Source of the DNA: Paenibacillus rubinfantis
GTDB taxonomy: Bacteria > Bacillota > Bacilli > Paenibacillales > Paenibacillaceae
Reading direction: 5' to 3'
DNA: 64,000 nt
Assembly: GCF_001486505.1 (NCBI RefSeq)
Contig: NZ_LN909065.1
Location: forward strand, 372,001 to 436,000
Under the pieces are notes generated by a model. That model did no database searches, was not told the DNA's origin, and saw nothing but the letters and a program-made list of their open reading frames with translations. This document shows positions 27,198 through 35,862 of this stretch, in pieces (the stretch's first letter is position 1; the number at the start of each line of letters is the position of its first letter). Made by a program: the position numbers and the translations under genes.

Positions 27198-27339
27198 CGT
27201 ATCGGGTACCTCCCTGAATATGAGTTAGCCTTCCCCCTCATTTTCCGATTCCGCCCACGCGAAGTAAATTACTTATCCTCATCAACTTTTGTCCTATTAT
27301 GATATGATGAAGTCAAATCGAACAAAGGAGCAGCGGCTC

Positions 27340-28314
27340 ATGGATTTGAAAAAATGGCGTAACGAAATGGTGCCCGTGCTGAACAAAATCTGCGGTGAGA
27401 TCGCGGTTGGCGATGCGGTGGTGGACTGGGTTGATATCGTGATAGAACAAACCGGCGGTTCCGGAAAATGCCCGCCCCACGCTCACACCTGGTACGAGTT
27501 TAACTACGTCCTGTCCGGCCGGATGCAGACCCGCTTCATCGATCAGGATGTGATGGTGTATGCGGGCGAGTTTTTTTTGATTCCGCCGGGGATGACGCAT
27601 GCGCATGACTACTCCCGTGATGATCCGCATGAGGGCATCTGCCTGCGATGGCGGTTTCGACCTTATCCCGGTACGGCAAAGACAACCGCGGAGACAACAG
27701 TTGAAGTCGCGGTGGAATCAACCCCAGAGGGCATGACAATGGCAGAGGCAACAGCAGCGAACGACAGCTTTCTTCGACGGCTTATCCGCATGAAAGAATG
27801 GCCGCCCGGCGCTTACCGCGACGAATACGGCATTCGTTCGCTGTTAATGCAATTTTTTACCGAAGCGGAGAGCGGGCGTTCGCCATTTTATCAACGGCTG
27901 CTGCTGGTGCAGTTGCTGGAGGTCTTGTCCGGCGTGACCGACGCACGTCAGACCGTTTCCGCCTCCGAGCCGTTGCAAGCTCAGGACGCGTTGCTTCGTA
28001 AGGTGGAGGTTTACCTGGAGGACTTCCGCGGGGATCGGTTAAACGTTGAGGCGTTGGCCGCTTCGCTGCATATGAGCTACGGCCATCTGTCCCGCCTCTA
28101 CAAGCAGAAGACCGGCCGCACTCTGATCGAAGAGATGAACCGGATCCGGCTGTCCAAAGCCTGCGAGCTGCTGAAGCAACCTTCCCTGCTCATCAAAGAA
28201 GTCGCCGAACAAGCTGGCTTCCCCGACATTTACTACTTCAGTAAAGCCTTTAAGAAGAAATACGGCGTTAGCCCACTCACCTACCGTAAGCAGCAATTCA
28301 GCCCGTCGAGGTAA
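27340..28314 (+). CDS. AraC-family transcriptional regulator
   Basis: A 324-residue regulator. Residues 45-110 form a cupin sensor (PPHAHTWYEFNYVLSG, then VYAGEFFLIPPGMTHAHDYS), and residues 225-320 hold the two HTH motifs of AraC proteins (LNVEALAASLHMSYGHLSRL, then IKEVAEQAGFPDIYYFSKAF). AAAGGAG lies nine bases before the ATG at 27340; a longer TTG version would read through the promoter. It is divergent from the alpha-mannosidase gene with a 142-base gap, so it most likely controls it and perhaps itself. Confidence 0.88.
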   Translation: MDLKKWRNEMVPVLNKICGEIAVGDAVVDWVDIVIEQTGGSGKCPPHAHTWYEFNYVLSGRMQTRFIDQDVMVYAGEFFLIPPGMTHAHDYSRDDPHEGICLRWRFRPYPGTAKTTAETTVEVAVESTPEGMTMAEATAANDSFLRRLIRMKEWPPGAYRDEYGIRSLLMQFFTEAESGRSPFYQRLLLVQLLEVLSGVTDARQTVSASEPLQAQDALLRKVEVYLEDFRGDRLNVEALAASLHMSYGHLSRLYKQKTGRTLIEEMNRIRLSKACELLKQPSLLIKEVAEQAGFPDIYYFSKAFKKKYGVSPLTYRKQQFSPSR

Positions 28315-28479
28315 CGACAGCGGGTTGAGAAATGCGGGTAAAGGGGGGGGAGTTAGAGTCAACATGTAAATTGCGAAATTATCAGTCTTGAGTTACGTGT
28401 GCCTGAGCAGATAGTTCACTTATTGGTCCGATGTATGGTAAGAGCCCATCGAATGGCGTGTGAAGTTGTTGTCTGACAG

Positions 28480-28967
28480 CGGTAAGGTTTGGCGCGTGCG
28501 AGGTAACTGGGGAAGTGGGGAGTAACTAAACTTTGCGTGCGAGGTAACTGGTATAGAGGTGAGTAGCTGGACTCGTGCGCGTATGGAGTAAACGGGATAG
28601 TGACAAATTACTGGACTCGTGGTGCTAACTAAGTAACCAGTGATCGCGGCGACGAATTGAACTTTGGGCACGTATAAGGTAACTAGTGATGGTGCAGAGT
28701 ACTGGGCTTGGGGCTCGAGAGTAATCGGTGGTGGGGAATAACTAGACTCGTGTGCATATGGAGTAAACGGGATAATGGCAAGTTACTGGACTCGTGGTGC
28801 GAGAGTAATCGGTGGTGGGGAGTAACTGGACTCGTGCGCATATGGAGTAAACGGGATAATGGCAAGTTACTGGACTTGGGGTGCTAACTAAGTAACCGGT
28901 GATCGCGGCGACGAATTGAACTTTGGGCACGTATAAGGTAGCTAGTGATGGTGCGGAGTAACTTTCT
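28480..28967. repeat. Complex G-rich tandem repeat array
   Basis: An array of short degenerate monomers of about 20-25 bases built around GTAACTGGACTCGTG-type sequence. Larger blocks recur: a block beginning ACTCGTGCGC then TATGGAGTAAACGG starts at 28571, 28745 and 28830 (the last two 85 bases apart), and a block beginning GGTGCTAACTAAGTAACC starts at 28621 and 28880 (259 apart, nearly identical for some 85 bases). No ribosome site or believable reading frame; the plus strand is G/T-rich. Confidence 0.8.
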
Positions 28968-28983
28968 CATGGGGATTTGCTGC

Positions 28984-29622
28984 AATGTATTCGATTTTTC
29001 GCATATAATTCGCCGTCATCACCCAAAAATCCGAAGTGTATTCGAAATTTCACACACAATCACGCCTTCCGTCCTCATACACCCCCAATAAGCACGAAAT
29101 TTCATATAGAATCGGCTGAATTCGGCCGAACGGAAAATGTATTCGATTTTTCGCATTTAATTCGCCGTCATCACCCAAAAATCCGAAATGTATTCGAAAT
29201 TTCAGATAGAATCACGCCTTCCGCCCTCCTACAGCCCCAATAAGCACGAAATTTCATATAGAATCGGCTGAATTCAGCTGATCGGGCGAAATGTATTCGA
29301 TTTTTCGCATATAATCCGCCGTTATCGCCTAAAAATCCGAAATGTATTCGAAATTTCATACATAATCACGCCTTCCGCCCTCCTTCAGCCCCAATAAGCA
29401 CGAAATTTCATATAGAATCGGCTGAATTCGGCCGAACGGGCGAAATGTATTCGATTTTTCGCATATAATTCGCCGTCATCGCCTAAAAATCCGAAATGTA
29501 TTCGAAATTTCATATATAATCACGCCTTCTGCCCTCCTTCAGCCCCAATAAGCACGAAATTTCATATAGAATCGGCTGAATTCGGCCGAACGGGCGAAAT
29601 GTATTCGATTTTTCGCATAGAT
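28984..29622. repeat. Four-copy 154-bp higher-order tandem repeat of three 51-bp monomers
   Basis: Units start at 28984, 29136, 29290, 29444 and a partial fifth at 29598 (period 152, 154, 154, 154). Each unit is made of three related 51-52-base monomers, opening AATGTATTCGATTTTTCGCA, AATGTATTCGAAATTTCATA and AATAAGCACGAAATTTCATA, followed by divergent GC-rich halves. The array is thus about 12.5 monomers in a trimeric order. Each monomer contains a TATAAT-like box. No protein is likely. Period and monomer identity do not fit a CRISPR. Confidence 0.9.
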
Positions 29623-29647
29623 TTGCTCGCTTGCTGTGTAAAAAGAC

Positions 29648-29733
29648 AAAAAAAAGACCGCTTCCTTCGAAGCGGTCCTTGCTCACTCACGAGCAAGAAG
29701 TTATTGGATAGGAGTGGAGAGAAACCATACTGT
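29648..29733 (-). ncRNA. Candidate small regulatory RNA (about 86 nt), cre-controlled
   Basis: Minus-strand transcription from a consensus promoter (29740-29768) would start near 29733 and end at a strong intrinsic terminator. The first 36 nt are unpaired and C/U-rich (GTTTCTCTCCACTCCTATCC, 29706-29725), complementary to Shine-Dalgarno-like GGAG/GGAGAG. Then comes a hairpin CTTGCTC-GTGAGT-GAGCAAG (29678-29697) and the terminator hairpin GACCGCTTC-GAAG-GAAGCGGTC (29656-29677) with eight U. A 13-codon ATG frame lacks a ribosome site, so an RNA product is more likely. The layout resembles C/U-rich, CcpA-regulated sRNAs of Gram-positives. Confidence 0.7.
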
Positions 29734-29739
29734 ACTTTT

Positions 29740-29768
29740 ATTATATGTATACGTTTTCATTCTGTCAA
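29740..29768 (-). promoter_or_regulatory. Consensus SigA promoter of the small RNA
   Basis: Minus strand TTGACA (29763-29768), exactly 17 bases, TATAAT (29740-29745): a perfect match to the housekeeping consensus. The spacer is itself a cre-like operator. Confidence 0.85.
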
Positions 29769-29789
29769 CAACTTTTTTTAGCGCTTACA
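29746..29789 (-). promoter_or_regulatory. Two CcpA cre-like operators at the small RNA promoter
   Basis: TGAAAACGTATACA (29746-29759) fills the promoter spacer and TGTAAGCGCTAAAA (29776-29789) lies just upstream of the -35 box. Each fits 13 of 14 positions of the cre consensus TGWAARCGYTWWCW; centres are 30 bases apart. A site between -35 and -10 should repress. A local LacI-family regulator is the alternative to CcpA. Confidence 0.65.
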
Positions 29790-29792
29790 TTA

Positions 29793-30001
29793 CCTGATTT
29801 AACGGCCTTTAGTCACTTCCCGAAATAACCGTAGAAAACGCTGAAAATCAAGTTTAACTCCTGCGCCTTAGCTCAGTTAATGAGCTTAGGACGACACCCA
29901 ACGTACCTCGGCACCGCGACGCATCTCTACAGAATACTACCAGAATGTAGTTACTTTTATACAAAAAACCTTAGTTCCCGTTAGAATCGTCTTTCTCTAG
30001 C
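29793..30001. other. Gene-free stretch between small RNA and tyrA terminator
   Basis: I see no coding frame or RNA gene here. One imperfect stem (CCTTAGCTCA-GTTAA-TGAGCTTAGG, about 29869-29893) superficially resembles a tRNA D-arm, but no acceptor, anticodon or T-arm accompanies it. Confidence 0.5.
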
Positions 30002-30004
30002 TTG

Positions 30005-30041
30005 AAAAAGCCCGGCTGAATCCAAGATTCAACGCCGGGCC
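30005..30041 (-). terminator. Terminator of the trp-hisC-tyrA operon
   Basis: Stem GCCCGGC (30010-30016) with GCCGGGC (30034-30040), inner TGAATC/GATTCA pairing, and an A-run on the left giving a U-tail to minus-strand RNA, 24 bases past tyrA. Confidence 0.85.
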
Positions 30042-30064
30042 TTCCCTTCGATTCCACAACGTGT

Positions 30065-31162
30065 TCAAACGTAAACGATATGCCCTAGAGATTGGAGGTG
30101 TGCCTTCGCCCGCTCCATCTCCCCTTCCTGACGGAAGGACAGGCGCAGCACGCCCGGAACGTCCTCGCGGCTCTCGATGATCTGCATGTTGCTCAAGTTG
30201 ATGTGGCGCAACCCCAGCTCGGTCGCGATTTGCCCGATGATCCCCGGCGTGTCAGGCACGTCGATGTAGATATCGAACAGCGAGGTGATCGCGCCTTTAC
30301 GCCGTTCCGGCAGCTCGCTGCGGAACTGGTTTGCTTTTTGGAACGCGGCCTCGATCCCTTCCCCGTTCTGCGCTTCAAGCAGTGTGATAAACCCTTCGAT
30401 CTCGCGGTTCCAATCCTTCAACAGCCCTAGCAGCACCTCGCGGTTGCTGAGCAGGATGTCCCGCCAGATCAGCGGGTCGCTGGAGGCGATCCGTGTGATG
30501 TCGCGGAAACCGCCAGCCGCCAGCATCCGGTATAACCCGTTGCCATCGTTGTAATCTCGCACCTGGTTCACCAGCGCAACCGCAATGATATGCGGCAGAT
30601 GGCTGATCGCCCCGACGATCTCGTCGTGCAATACCGGATCGACGCGCACGATTTGCGCTTTGGTGTGCGTCAGCAGCTGCTCCAAGCGCTGATAAGCCTC
30701 CTCCGGCACGTCGGAAGACGGCGTCAGCACATAAAAGGCATTCTCGAACAAAAGCGTCGAGGCTGCCTCCACACCGGAACGTTCCGAGCCGGCCATCGGA
30801 TGGCCGCCGATGAAATGCACGCCCGGGCGAGCGATTCTCGCCGCGCAAGCGGCAACAGCCGCCTTTGTGCTGCCCACGTCCGTCACGATACAGCCCGGTT
30901 TCAGCGGGAGCTCGTTCAGCTTCAGCAGGTAATCCTCCAAGAGCCCCACCGGCACGCACAAAAAAATAAAGTCGGCATCCGCCGCCGCCTCTTCCATGGA
31001 CAGAGTCACGGCGTCAACGACGCCGCGCTCCTCGATGCGTTTGAGGGATTCCGGACGGTGGGCATGACCGACGACCGTGATTCCCGGCTTGCCTTTGAAG
31101 CACAACGCCAGCGAACCTCCGATCAAACCAACGCCAAAAATGGCAATTTTCGTTGTCATCAT
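30065..31162 (-). CDS. tyrA: Prephenate dehydrogenase TyrA with ACT domain
   Basis: TyrA oxidises prephenate to 4-hydroxyphenylpyruvate with NAD for tyrosine synthesis. The 365-residue protein starts with the Rossmann motif IFGVGLIGGSLAL (residues 7-19), contains DVGSTKAAV, HFIGGHPMAGSERSG (catalytic His) and GGFRDITRIASSDPLIW, and ends in an ACT regulatory domain (about 297-365, DVPDTPGIIGQIATELGLRH). The ACT domain suggests feedback control by tyrosine. Last gene of the supra-operon, 32 bases after hisC. Confidence 0.95.
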   Translation of the reverse strand: MMTTKIAIFGVGLIGGSLALCFKGKPGITVVGHAHRPESLKRIEERGVVDAVTLSMEEAAADADFIFLCVPVGLLEDYLLKLNELPLKPGCIVTDVGSTKAAVAACAARIARPGVHFIGGHPMAGSERSGVEAASTLLFENAFYVLTPSSDVPEEAYQRLEQLLTHTKAQIVRVDPVLHDEIVGAISHLPHIIAVALVNQVRDYNDGNGLYRMLAAGGFRDITRIASSDPLIWRDILLSNREVLLGLLKDWNREIEGFITLLEAQNGEGIEAAFQKANQFRSELPERRKGAITSLFDIYIDVPDTPGIIGQIATELGLRHINLSNMQIIESREDVPGVLRLSFRQEGEMERAKAHLQSLGHIVYV

Positions 31163-31194
31163 CTCTCACTCATTTTCTGCGAATAAATTGGGAA

Positions 31195-32292
31195 TTAGAC
31201 CCGGGTTGCCGACTTGCCAAGCACTTTCTCCAATGCAGCCACGAATTTGGCGTTTTGCTCCGCCGATCCAACGGTCACCCGCACATAACTTGGATATTTG
31301 TGGAATCCACCCCGCACGATCATCCCCAGCTTCAATAACGACTCAAACATTTCCCCGGCCGGACGCTGAACGTCGACCATAATGAAATTGCCATGCGCCG
31401 GAAAATACTTCAGGCCCAACCGCTCAAACTCGCCGTAAAGATAAGCGATTCCCTCGCGGTTTTTGGCACGACAATCGGCTACGAATTCCTGATCGGCCAA
31501 AGCCGCTTTAGCTGCCGCTTGCCCAATCCGCGAAGTATTAAACGGCTCACGCACCTGATTGATCAGCTTGATTACAGCGGGCTGACCAACGCCATATCCG
31601 ATGCGCAACGAGGCGAGACCGTAAATTTTGGAGAACGTACGAAGGACCACCAAATTCGGATATTGGCTGAGCAATGCGATCCCGTTCGTATAATCCGAAT
31701 CGGTGACATACTCCGCATACGCTTCATCCAATACGACCAGCACATGTCCCGGAACCCGGTCCAGAAAAGCAACAAGCTCGGCATGAGGCACGATTGTCCC
31801 CGTTGGGTTGTTGGGATTGCAAATCCAAACCACCTTCGTTTTGTCCCCGATACGGGCAAGCATCCCCTCCAAATCGTGGGTGCCTTCCTTCAGCGGCACC
31901 TCGATGCTAACCGCACCTTCGATGTCGGCGTTACTCTTGTACACGCTGAACGTCTGATCCGCCATCACCGTCTCATCGCCAGGCAGGAAAAAAGCGCGAG
32001 CGATCAAAGCGATAATTTCGTCCGAACCGCAGCCAAAAATGATTTGCTCCTTCCCGACGCCAAGCCGGTCAGCTAATGCTTCGGTCAATTCAGCGGCACT
32101 GCCGTCAGGATATAAGCTTAAGTTCGCCAGCTCCTGTTCGATAGCGGCGCGGACGCGCGGAGAACAACCAAACGGATTTTCGTTGGATGCCAGCTTAATG
32201 ACGTCCTTGAGCCCAAGCTCCTTCTTCACTTCTTCAATCGGTTTACCGGGTTGATATACCGGCAAATGGACGATTTGCGGTTTCGGCAACAT
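31195..32292 (-). CDS. hisC: Histidinol-phosphate / aromatic aminotransferase HisC
   Basis: A 365-residue fold-type I PLP aminotransferase of the HisC family. Signatures: LASNENPFGCSPRV, GCGSDEII, WICNPNNPTGT (PLP phosphate region), VLDEAYAEYV, and FSKIYGLASLRIGYG carrying the Schiff-base Lys. In Bacillales the copy placed between trpA and tyrA serves both histidine synthesis and the last step to tyrosine and phenylalanine, which explains its place here. Confidence 0.94.
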   Translation of the reverse strand: MLPKPQIVHLPVYQPGKPIEEVKKELGLKDVIKLASNENPFGCSPRVRAAIEQELANLSLYPDGSAAELTEALADRLGVGKEQIIFGCGSDEIIALIARAFFLPGDETVMADQTFSVYKSNADIEGAVSIEVPLKEGTHDLEGMLARIGDKTKVVWICNPNNPTGTIVPHAELVAFLDRVPGHVLVVLDEAYAEYVTDSDYTNGIALLSQYPNLVVLRTFSKIYGLASLRIGYGVGQPAVIKLINQVREPFNTSRIGQAAAKAALADQEFVADCRAKNREGIAYLYGEFERLGLKYFPAHGNFIMVDVQRPAGEMFESLLKLGMIVRGGFHKYPSYVRVTVGSAEQNAKFVAALEKVLGKSATRV

Positions 32293-32347
32293 TTATGGGT
32301 TCCTCCCTCAAATAACCTTATTGTGCAGTTCCAATGATCCAAAAAAT

Positions 32348-33169
32348 CTATAATCTCAATTTTGCCACAAAGTCACGAATTTGCAACAATCCTTGCTCCC
32401 GGGTTGAAGGCTGAGTCAACAAAGGCAAGCTCTCTTCGATCTTGCGCACGATCGCGCTGCCGACAACCGCCCCGTCACAGATCGCTGCAAACCGCTCGAC
32501 CTGCTCGCGGCTCGAGATGCCGAAGCCAACAGCGACGGGCAGATCCGTTTGTCCTTTAACCGACGCGATAAAATCGTTGACGCTGGCATGAAACGTAGCG
32601 CGCTCTCCGGTGACGCCCAGCGAAGACACGCAATAGACGAAACCGCGGGCGCGGGCCAAAATTTGAGCAATCCGGCCGCTGGAGGTGGGTGCAACGAGTG
32701 GAATCAATTTGACGTCAGCCGCATCCGCCAACGCCAGTACCTCCTCGGACTCTTCATACGGCAGATCCGGAATGATTAAACCGCTGATCCCCGCAGCCTT
32801 TAACTCGGCAAAAAAACGTTCCGTGCCCATCTGCAGCACCGGATTGTAATAAGTAAACAAGACGAACGGAAGACGGATGCCCCGTTCGCGGGCCTTAACC
32901 GCCGTCTCGATGCAGGAAGCAACCGTAACGCCATGGACCAGGGCACGTTCCGAGGCCCGCTGAATGACCGGTCCGTCTGCTAAAGGGTCGGAATAAGGTA
33001 CACCTAGTTCCACTACATCGGCACCGGCCTCCTCCAGAACCGTCAAGATGTCGAGCGTGATCTCGGGGTCCGGATCTCCAACGGTCACAAACGGAATCAA
33101 CGCGGTGTTTCCAGCTGCCTTCAGCTTCGCAAACGTTGCGTCAAGCAAATTTTCAGCCATGACACTCAT
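32348..33169 (-). CDS. trpA: Tryptophan synthase alpha subunit TrpA
   Basis: TrpA cleaves indole-glycerol phosphate to indole and glyceraldehyde 3-phosphate inside the alpha2beta2 complex. The 273-residue TIM barrel has the catalytic Glu and Asp in [20 protein letters not shown], and [22 protein letters not shown] and VAVGFGIS. Start overlaps the trpB stop in ATGA, favouring equal production of both subunits. Confidence 0.96.
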   Translation of the reverse strand: MSVMAENLLDATFAKLKAAGNTALIPFVTVGDPDPEITLDILTVLEEAGADVVELGVPYSDPLADGPVIQRASERALVHGVTVASCIETAVKARERGIRLPFVLFTYYNPVLQMGTERFFAELKAAGISGLIIPDLPYEESEEVLALADAADVKLIPLVAPTSSGRIAQILARARGFVYCVSSLGVTGERATFHASVNDFIASVKGQTDLPVAVGFGISSREQVERFAAICDGAVVGSAIVRKIEESLPLLTQPSTREQGLLQIRDFVAKLRL

Positions 33170-34368
33170 ACCGTCTCCCCGCCTTCCGTATACGCCATAA
33201 TCGACTCCACATCTTTATCCCCACGGCCTGACAGGCAGATGACGATGATTTCGCCGCGGCTCATGGCGGGGGCCATCTTCACGACCTGCGCTACCGCATG
33301 CGCCGATTCCAGCGCCGGAATAATTCCTTCGGTCCGGCTCAGCAATTGGAGCGCGTCCAGCGCCTCTCGGTCGGTAATCGGATAATACTTCGCGCGTTCG
33401 ATATCCTTCAGATAAGAATGCTCCGGACCAATCCCCGGGTAATCCAGACCGGCGGAGATTGAATGAGCCGGCAACACCTGACCGTACGCATCTTGCAACA
33501 AATAACTCATCGAGCCTTGGAATACGCCTTTCGTGCCTTTGGTCATTGTAGCGGCATGGAAGTCGGTGTCGACACCTTTACCTGCGGCTTCTACCCCCAC
33601 AAGACATACATCCTGATCCTCCACAAACGGATAAAACATCCCGATCGCATTGCTGCCGCCGCCTACCGCCGCGACTAGCATATCCGGCAATCGGCCTTCA
33701 GCTTCTAAAATCTGCTTCCGCGTTTCATCACCGATCACGCGCTGGAAGTTCCGCACCATCATCGGATATGGATGCGGGCCGGTCGCCGACCCCAGAATGT
33801 AAAACGTGTCATGCACATTGCTAACCCAGTAACGCAACGCCTCGTTGCAGGCATCCTTTAATGTGCGTGTGCCGGACATGACTGGAACAACCTCCGCGCC
33901 AAGCAGCTTCATCCGAAATACGTTTAGCTGCTGCCGCTTCGTATCCTCCTCGCCCATAAACACCTTGCATTCAAGCCCCAGCAAAGCGGCTACGGTGGCG
34001 GTAGCCACGCCGTGTTGGCCTGCGCCGGTTTCGGCAATCACCTTTTGCTTACCCATCCGCTTAGCCAGAATCCCCTGCCCAATCGCATTGTTGATTTTAT
34101 GAGCGCCGGTATGGTTCAAATCCTCGCGCTTCAGATAGATTTTGGCCCCGCCCAGGTGTTCCGTCAGGCGTTCCGCATAATACAGCGGCGTCTCCCGCCC
34201 AGAATACTGCTTCAGCAGATAAGCGATCTCCGCTTGAAACTCGGGATCATCTTTATATTTCAAATAGGATTCTTCCAGCTCGATCAAAGCGTTCATCAAC
34301 GTTTCCGGTACGTAGCGGCCGCCAAAAGGACCAAACCGTCCATGTTCATCCGGTACCTGCTTCATCAT
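33166..34368 (-). CDS. trpB: Tryptophan synthase beta subunit TrpB
   Basis: TrpB joins indole and serine with PLP. The 400-residue protein holds the signature [20 protein letters not shown] (PLP Lys), [20 protein letters not shown] and the phosphate-binding [13 protein letters not shown]. Standard TrpB1 type. Overlaps trpF by ATGA at its start and trpA at its end. Confidence 0.97.
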   Translation of the reverse strand: MMKQVPDEHGRFGPFGGRYVPETLMNALIELEESYLKYKDDPEFQAEIAYLLKQYSGRETPLYYAERLTEHLGGAKIYLKREDLNHTGAHKINNAIGQGILAKRMGKQKVIAETGAGQHGVATATVAALLGLECKVFMGEEDTKRQQLNVFRMKLLGAEVVPVMSGTRTLKDACNEALRYWVSNVHDTFYILGSATGPHPYPMMVRNFQRVIGDETRKQILEAEGRLPDMLVAAVGGGSNAIGMFYPFVEDQDVCLVGVEAAGKGVDTDFHAATMTKGTKGVFQGSMSYLLQDAYGQVLPAHSISAGLDYPGIGPEHSYLKDIERAKYYPITDREALDALQLLSRTEGIIPALESAHAVAQVVKMAPAMSRGEIIVICLSGRGDKDVESIMAYTEGGETV

Positions 34369-35030
34369 CCCTTCACCCTCTCCACGAATGCTGTCATTTT
34401 CGAGATATCCTTCACGCCCTCGGTTTCCACACCGCTTGAAACGTCTACGCCATCCGGCTGCAACGTCTCGATTAACGTCCTAACGTTGCCGGGATGCAAG
34501 CCGCCGGCCGCTAGAAACGGAATGCCGCGTTCCTTCGCCCACCCTCGATAAGGCGCCGCAGCTGCCCAATCAAAAGCGATGCCGGAGCCCCCGCCGTACT
34601 TCGGGTCGTACGTGTCGAGCAGCAGCCCGTCCAGCACGCCGTCATACTCCGACAAAGTTGCGCCGGCATGGACCGTTCCGTCTGTCTTGACCGAAAAGGC
34701 CTTATAAATCTTGACCCCATAAGCGTCCTTCACCTTCCGGCAAAAATCCGGGCTCTCCGTCCCGTGGAGCTGCAGGATGTCCAGCGGCGCCTGCCGCAAA
34801 ACCTCGTCCAGCTCCTCCAGGGTCGGATTGACGAAGACGCCAACGCTCTGCGGGACCTCCCCCGCACTCCATTCCTGAAGCACGGGAAGCAGCTCCGCCG
34901 CGCGGCTTCCGCTAATTTGGCGCTTGCTTCGGGCAAACACGAATCCGACATAATCCACGGGTAAGTTCACCATAGATTTTAGCACTTCAACGCTTTGAAG
35001 TCCACAAATTTTTACGGCCACATCACCCAT
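34365..35030 (-). CDS. trpF: Phosphoribosylanthranilate isomerase TrpF
   Basis: TrpF isomerises phosphoribosylanthranilate to the CdRP intermediate. The 221-residue TIM-barrel protein has [12 protein letters not shown] at the start (catalytic Cys), [42 protein letters not shown] (catalytic Asp) and [13 protein letters not shown] chose ATG 35030 (AAGGGA nine bases upstream, eight-base overlap with trpC) rather than the TTG at 35054. Confidence 0.95.
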   Translation of the reverse strand: MGDVAVKICGLQSVEVLKSMVNLPVDYVGFVFARSKRQISGSRAAELLPVLQEWSAGEVPQSVGVFVNPTLEELDEVLRQAPLDILQLHGTESPDFCRKVKDAYGVKIYKAFSVKTDGTVHAGATLSEYDGVLDGLLLDTYDPKYGGGSGIAFDWAAAAPYRGWAKERGIPFLAAGGLHPGNVRTLIETLQPDGVDVSSGVETEGVKDISKMTAFVERVKG

Positions 35031-35862
35031 GCGACGTCGTCCCTTCCCTATCAAATTGCGGTTCTCCGGCTTTCAACAGCAGACCCATCAAGTCATATAC
35101 AGCGTCTCCTACGTTCTCCCGACGCATAAACGTCTCCCCGATCAGCACGCCCCGAGCGCCAGTCCGTTGCAGGAATTCCACGTCTTCCCTCGTTTGAATC
35201 CCGCTTTCGCTGATGAGCGTCACATCTGAGGGAACCAGCTCTGCTAACGCAGCGGTTGTCTCCAACGACACCTCAAAGGTCCGCAGGTTCCGGTTGTTAA
35301 TGCCGATCAGCTTCGCCGCAGGAAGCGTCAGAACTCGCTCTAGCTCCGCGCGATCATGCACTTCAATCAAGGCGTCAAGCCCCAGCGTCGTAGCGATTGA
35401 CAGATACTCACGAAGCTGTGTATCGCTCAGGATCGCGGCGATCAGCAGTACGGCGTCGGCGCCAAGCAGCCGGGCTTCATAAATCTGCCGCTCGTCGATC
35501 ACAAAATCCTTGCGCAGCAGCGGAACATGTACCGCCTCGCGAATCGCGCTCAGGTAGGCGCCGCTGCCTTGAAAATACGTTTCATCTGTCAACACAGAGA
35601 TACAGTCGGTGCCTGCTTCCTGATACGCCTCCGCTAGCTGAACCGGATGGAAGTCCGGGCGAATCAGCCCTTTGGACGGGGATGCCTTTTTCACCTCGGC
35701 GATTAACCCCATCTCGCGTTTCCGGCCCGTCGTAAGAGCCGCATGGAACCCCCGCGTTGGCCCCATCACCGCGATGAGGCGCTCCGCTTCGGCGAGGGAG
35801 AAGCTTTCCGCCAAACGTGCGACCTCCGTTTTTTTCGTCTCAACGATCCGCTCAAGATACAT
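35023..35862 (-). CDS. trpC: Indole-3-glycerol phosphate synthase TrpC
   Basis: TrpC closes the indole ring. The 279-residue barrel shows EVKKASPSKGLIRPDFHP (catalytic Lys/Glu), SVLTDETYFQGS, PLLRKDFVIDERQIYEARLLG, GINNRNLRTFEV and ISESGIQTRED. A separate TrpF follows, as in Bacillus. It overlaps trpD by 11 bases. Confidence 0.96.
   Translation of the reverse strand: MYLERIVETKKTEVARLAESFSLAEAERLIAVMGPTRGFHAALTTGRKREMGLIAEVKKASPSKGLIRPDFHPVQLAEAYQEAGTDCISVLTDETYFQGSGAYLSAIREAVHVPLLRKDFVIDERQIYEARLLGADAVLLIAAILSDTQLREYLSIATTLGLDALIEVHDRAELERVLTLPAAKLIGINNRNLRTFEVSLETTAALAELVPSDVTLISESGIQTREDVEFLQRTGARGVLIGETFMRRENVGDAVYDLMGLLLKAGEPQFDREGTTSHG

Noticed and set aside
28683..28930. Minus-strand His/Leu/Ser-rich frames of about 60 codons
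   Set aside because: They are translations of the G-rich repeats without start signals.
28977..29243. Plus-strand open frame of 88 codons inside the 154-bp repeat array
   Set aside because: It is produced by the repeat sequence, has no ribosome site, unusual composition and no counterpart kept open in every unit.
28480..29622. Possible CRISPR array
   Set aside because: Repeats are contiguous with no unique spacers, periods (51/154 and 85) do not fit, and no cas gene is near.
29690..29725. 13-residue peptide encoded by the small RNA
   Set aside because: The ATG has no ribosome site and the frame runs into the first hairpin; an RNA role is simpler.
29869..29893. tRNA-like CCTTAGCTCAGTTAATGAGC segment
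   Set aside because: Only a D-arm-like hairpin; no anticodon arm, T-arm or acceptor stem around it.
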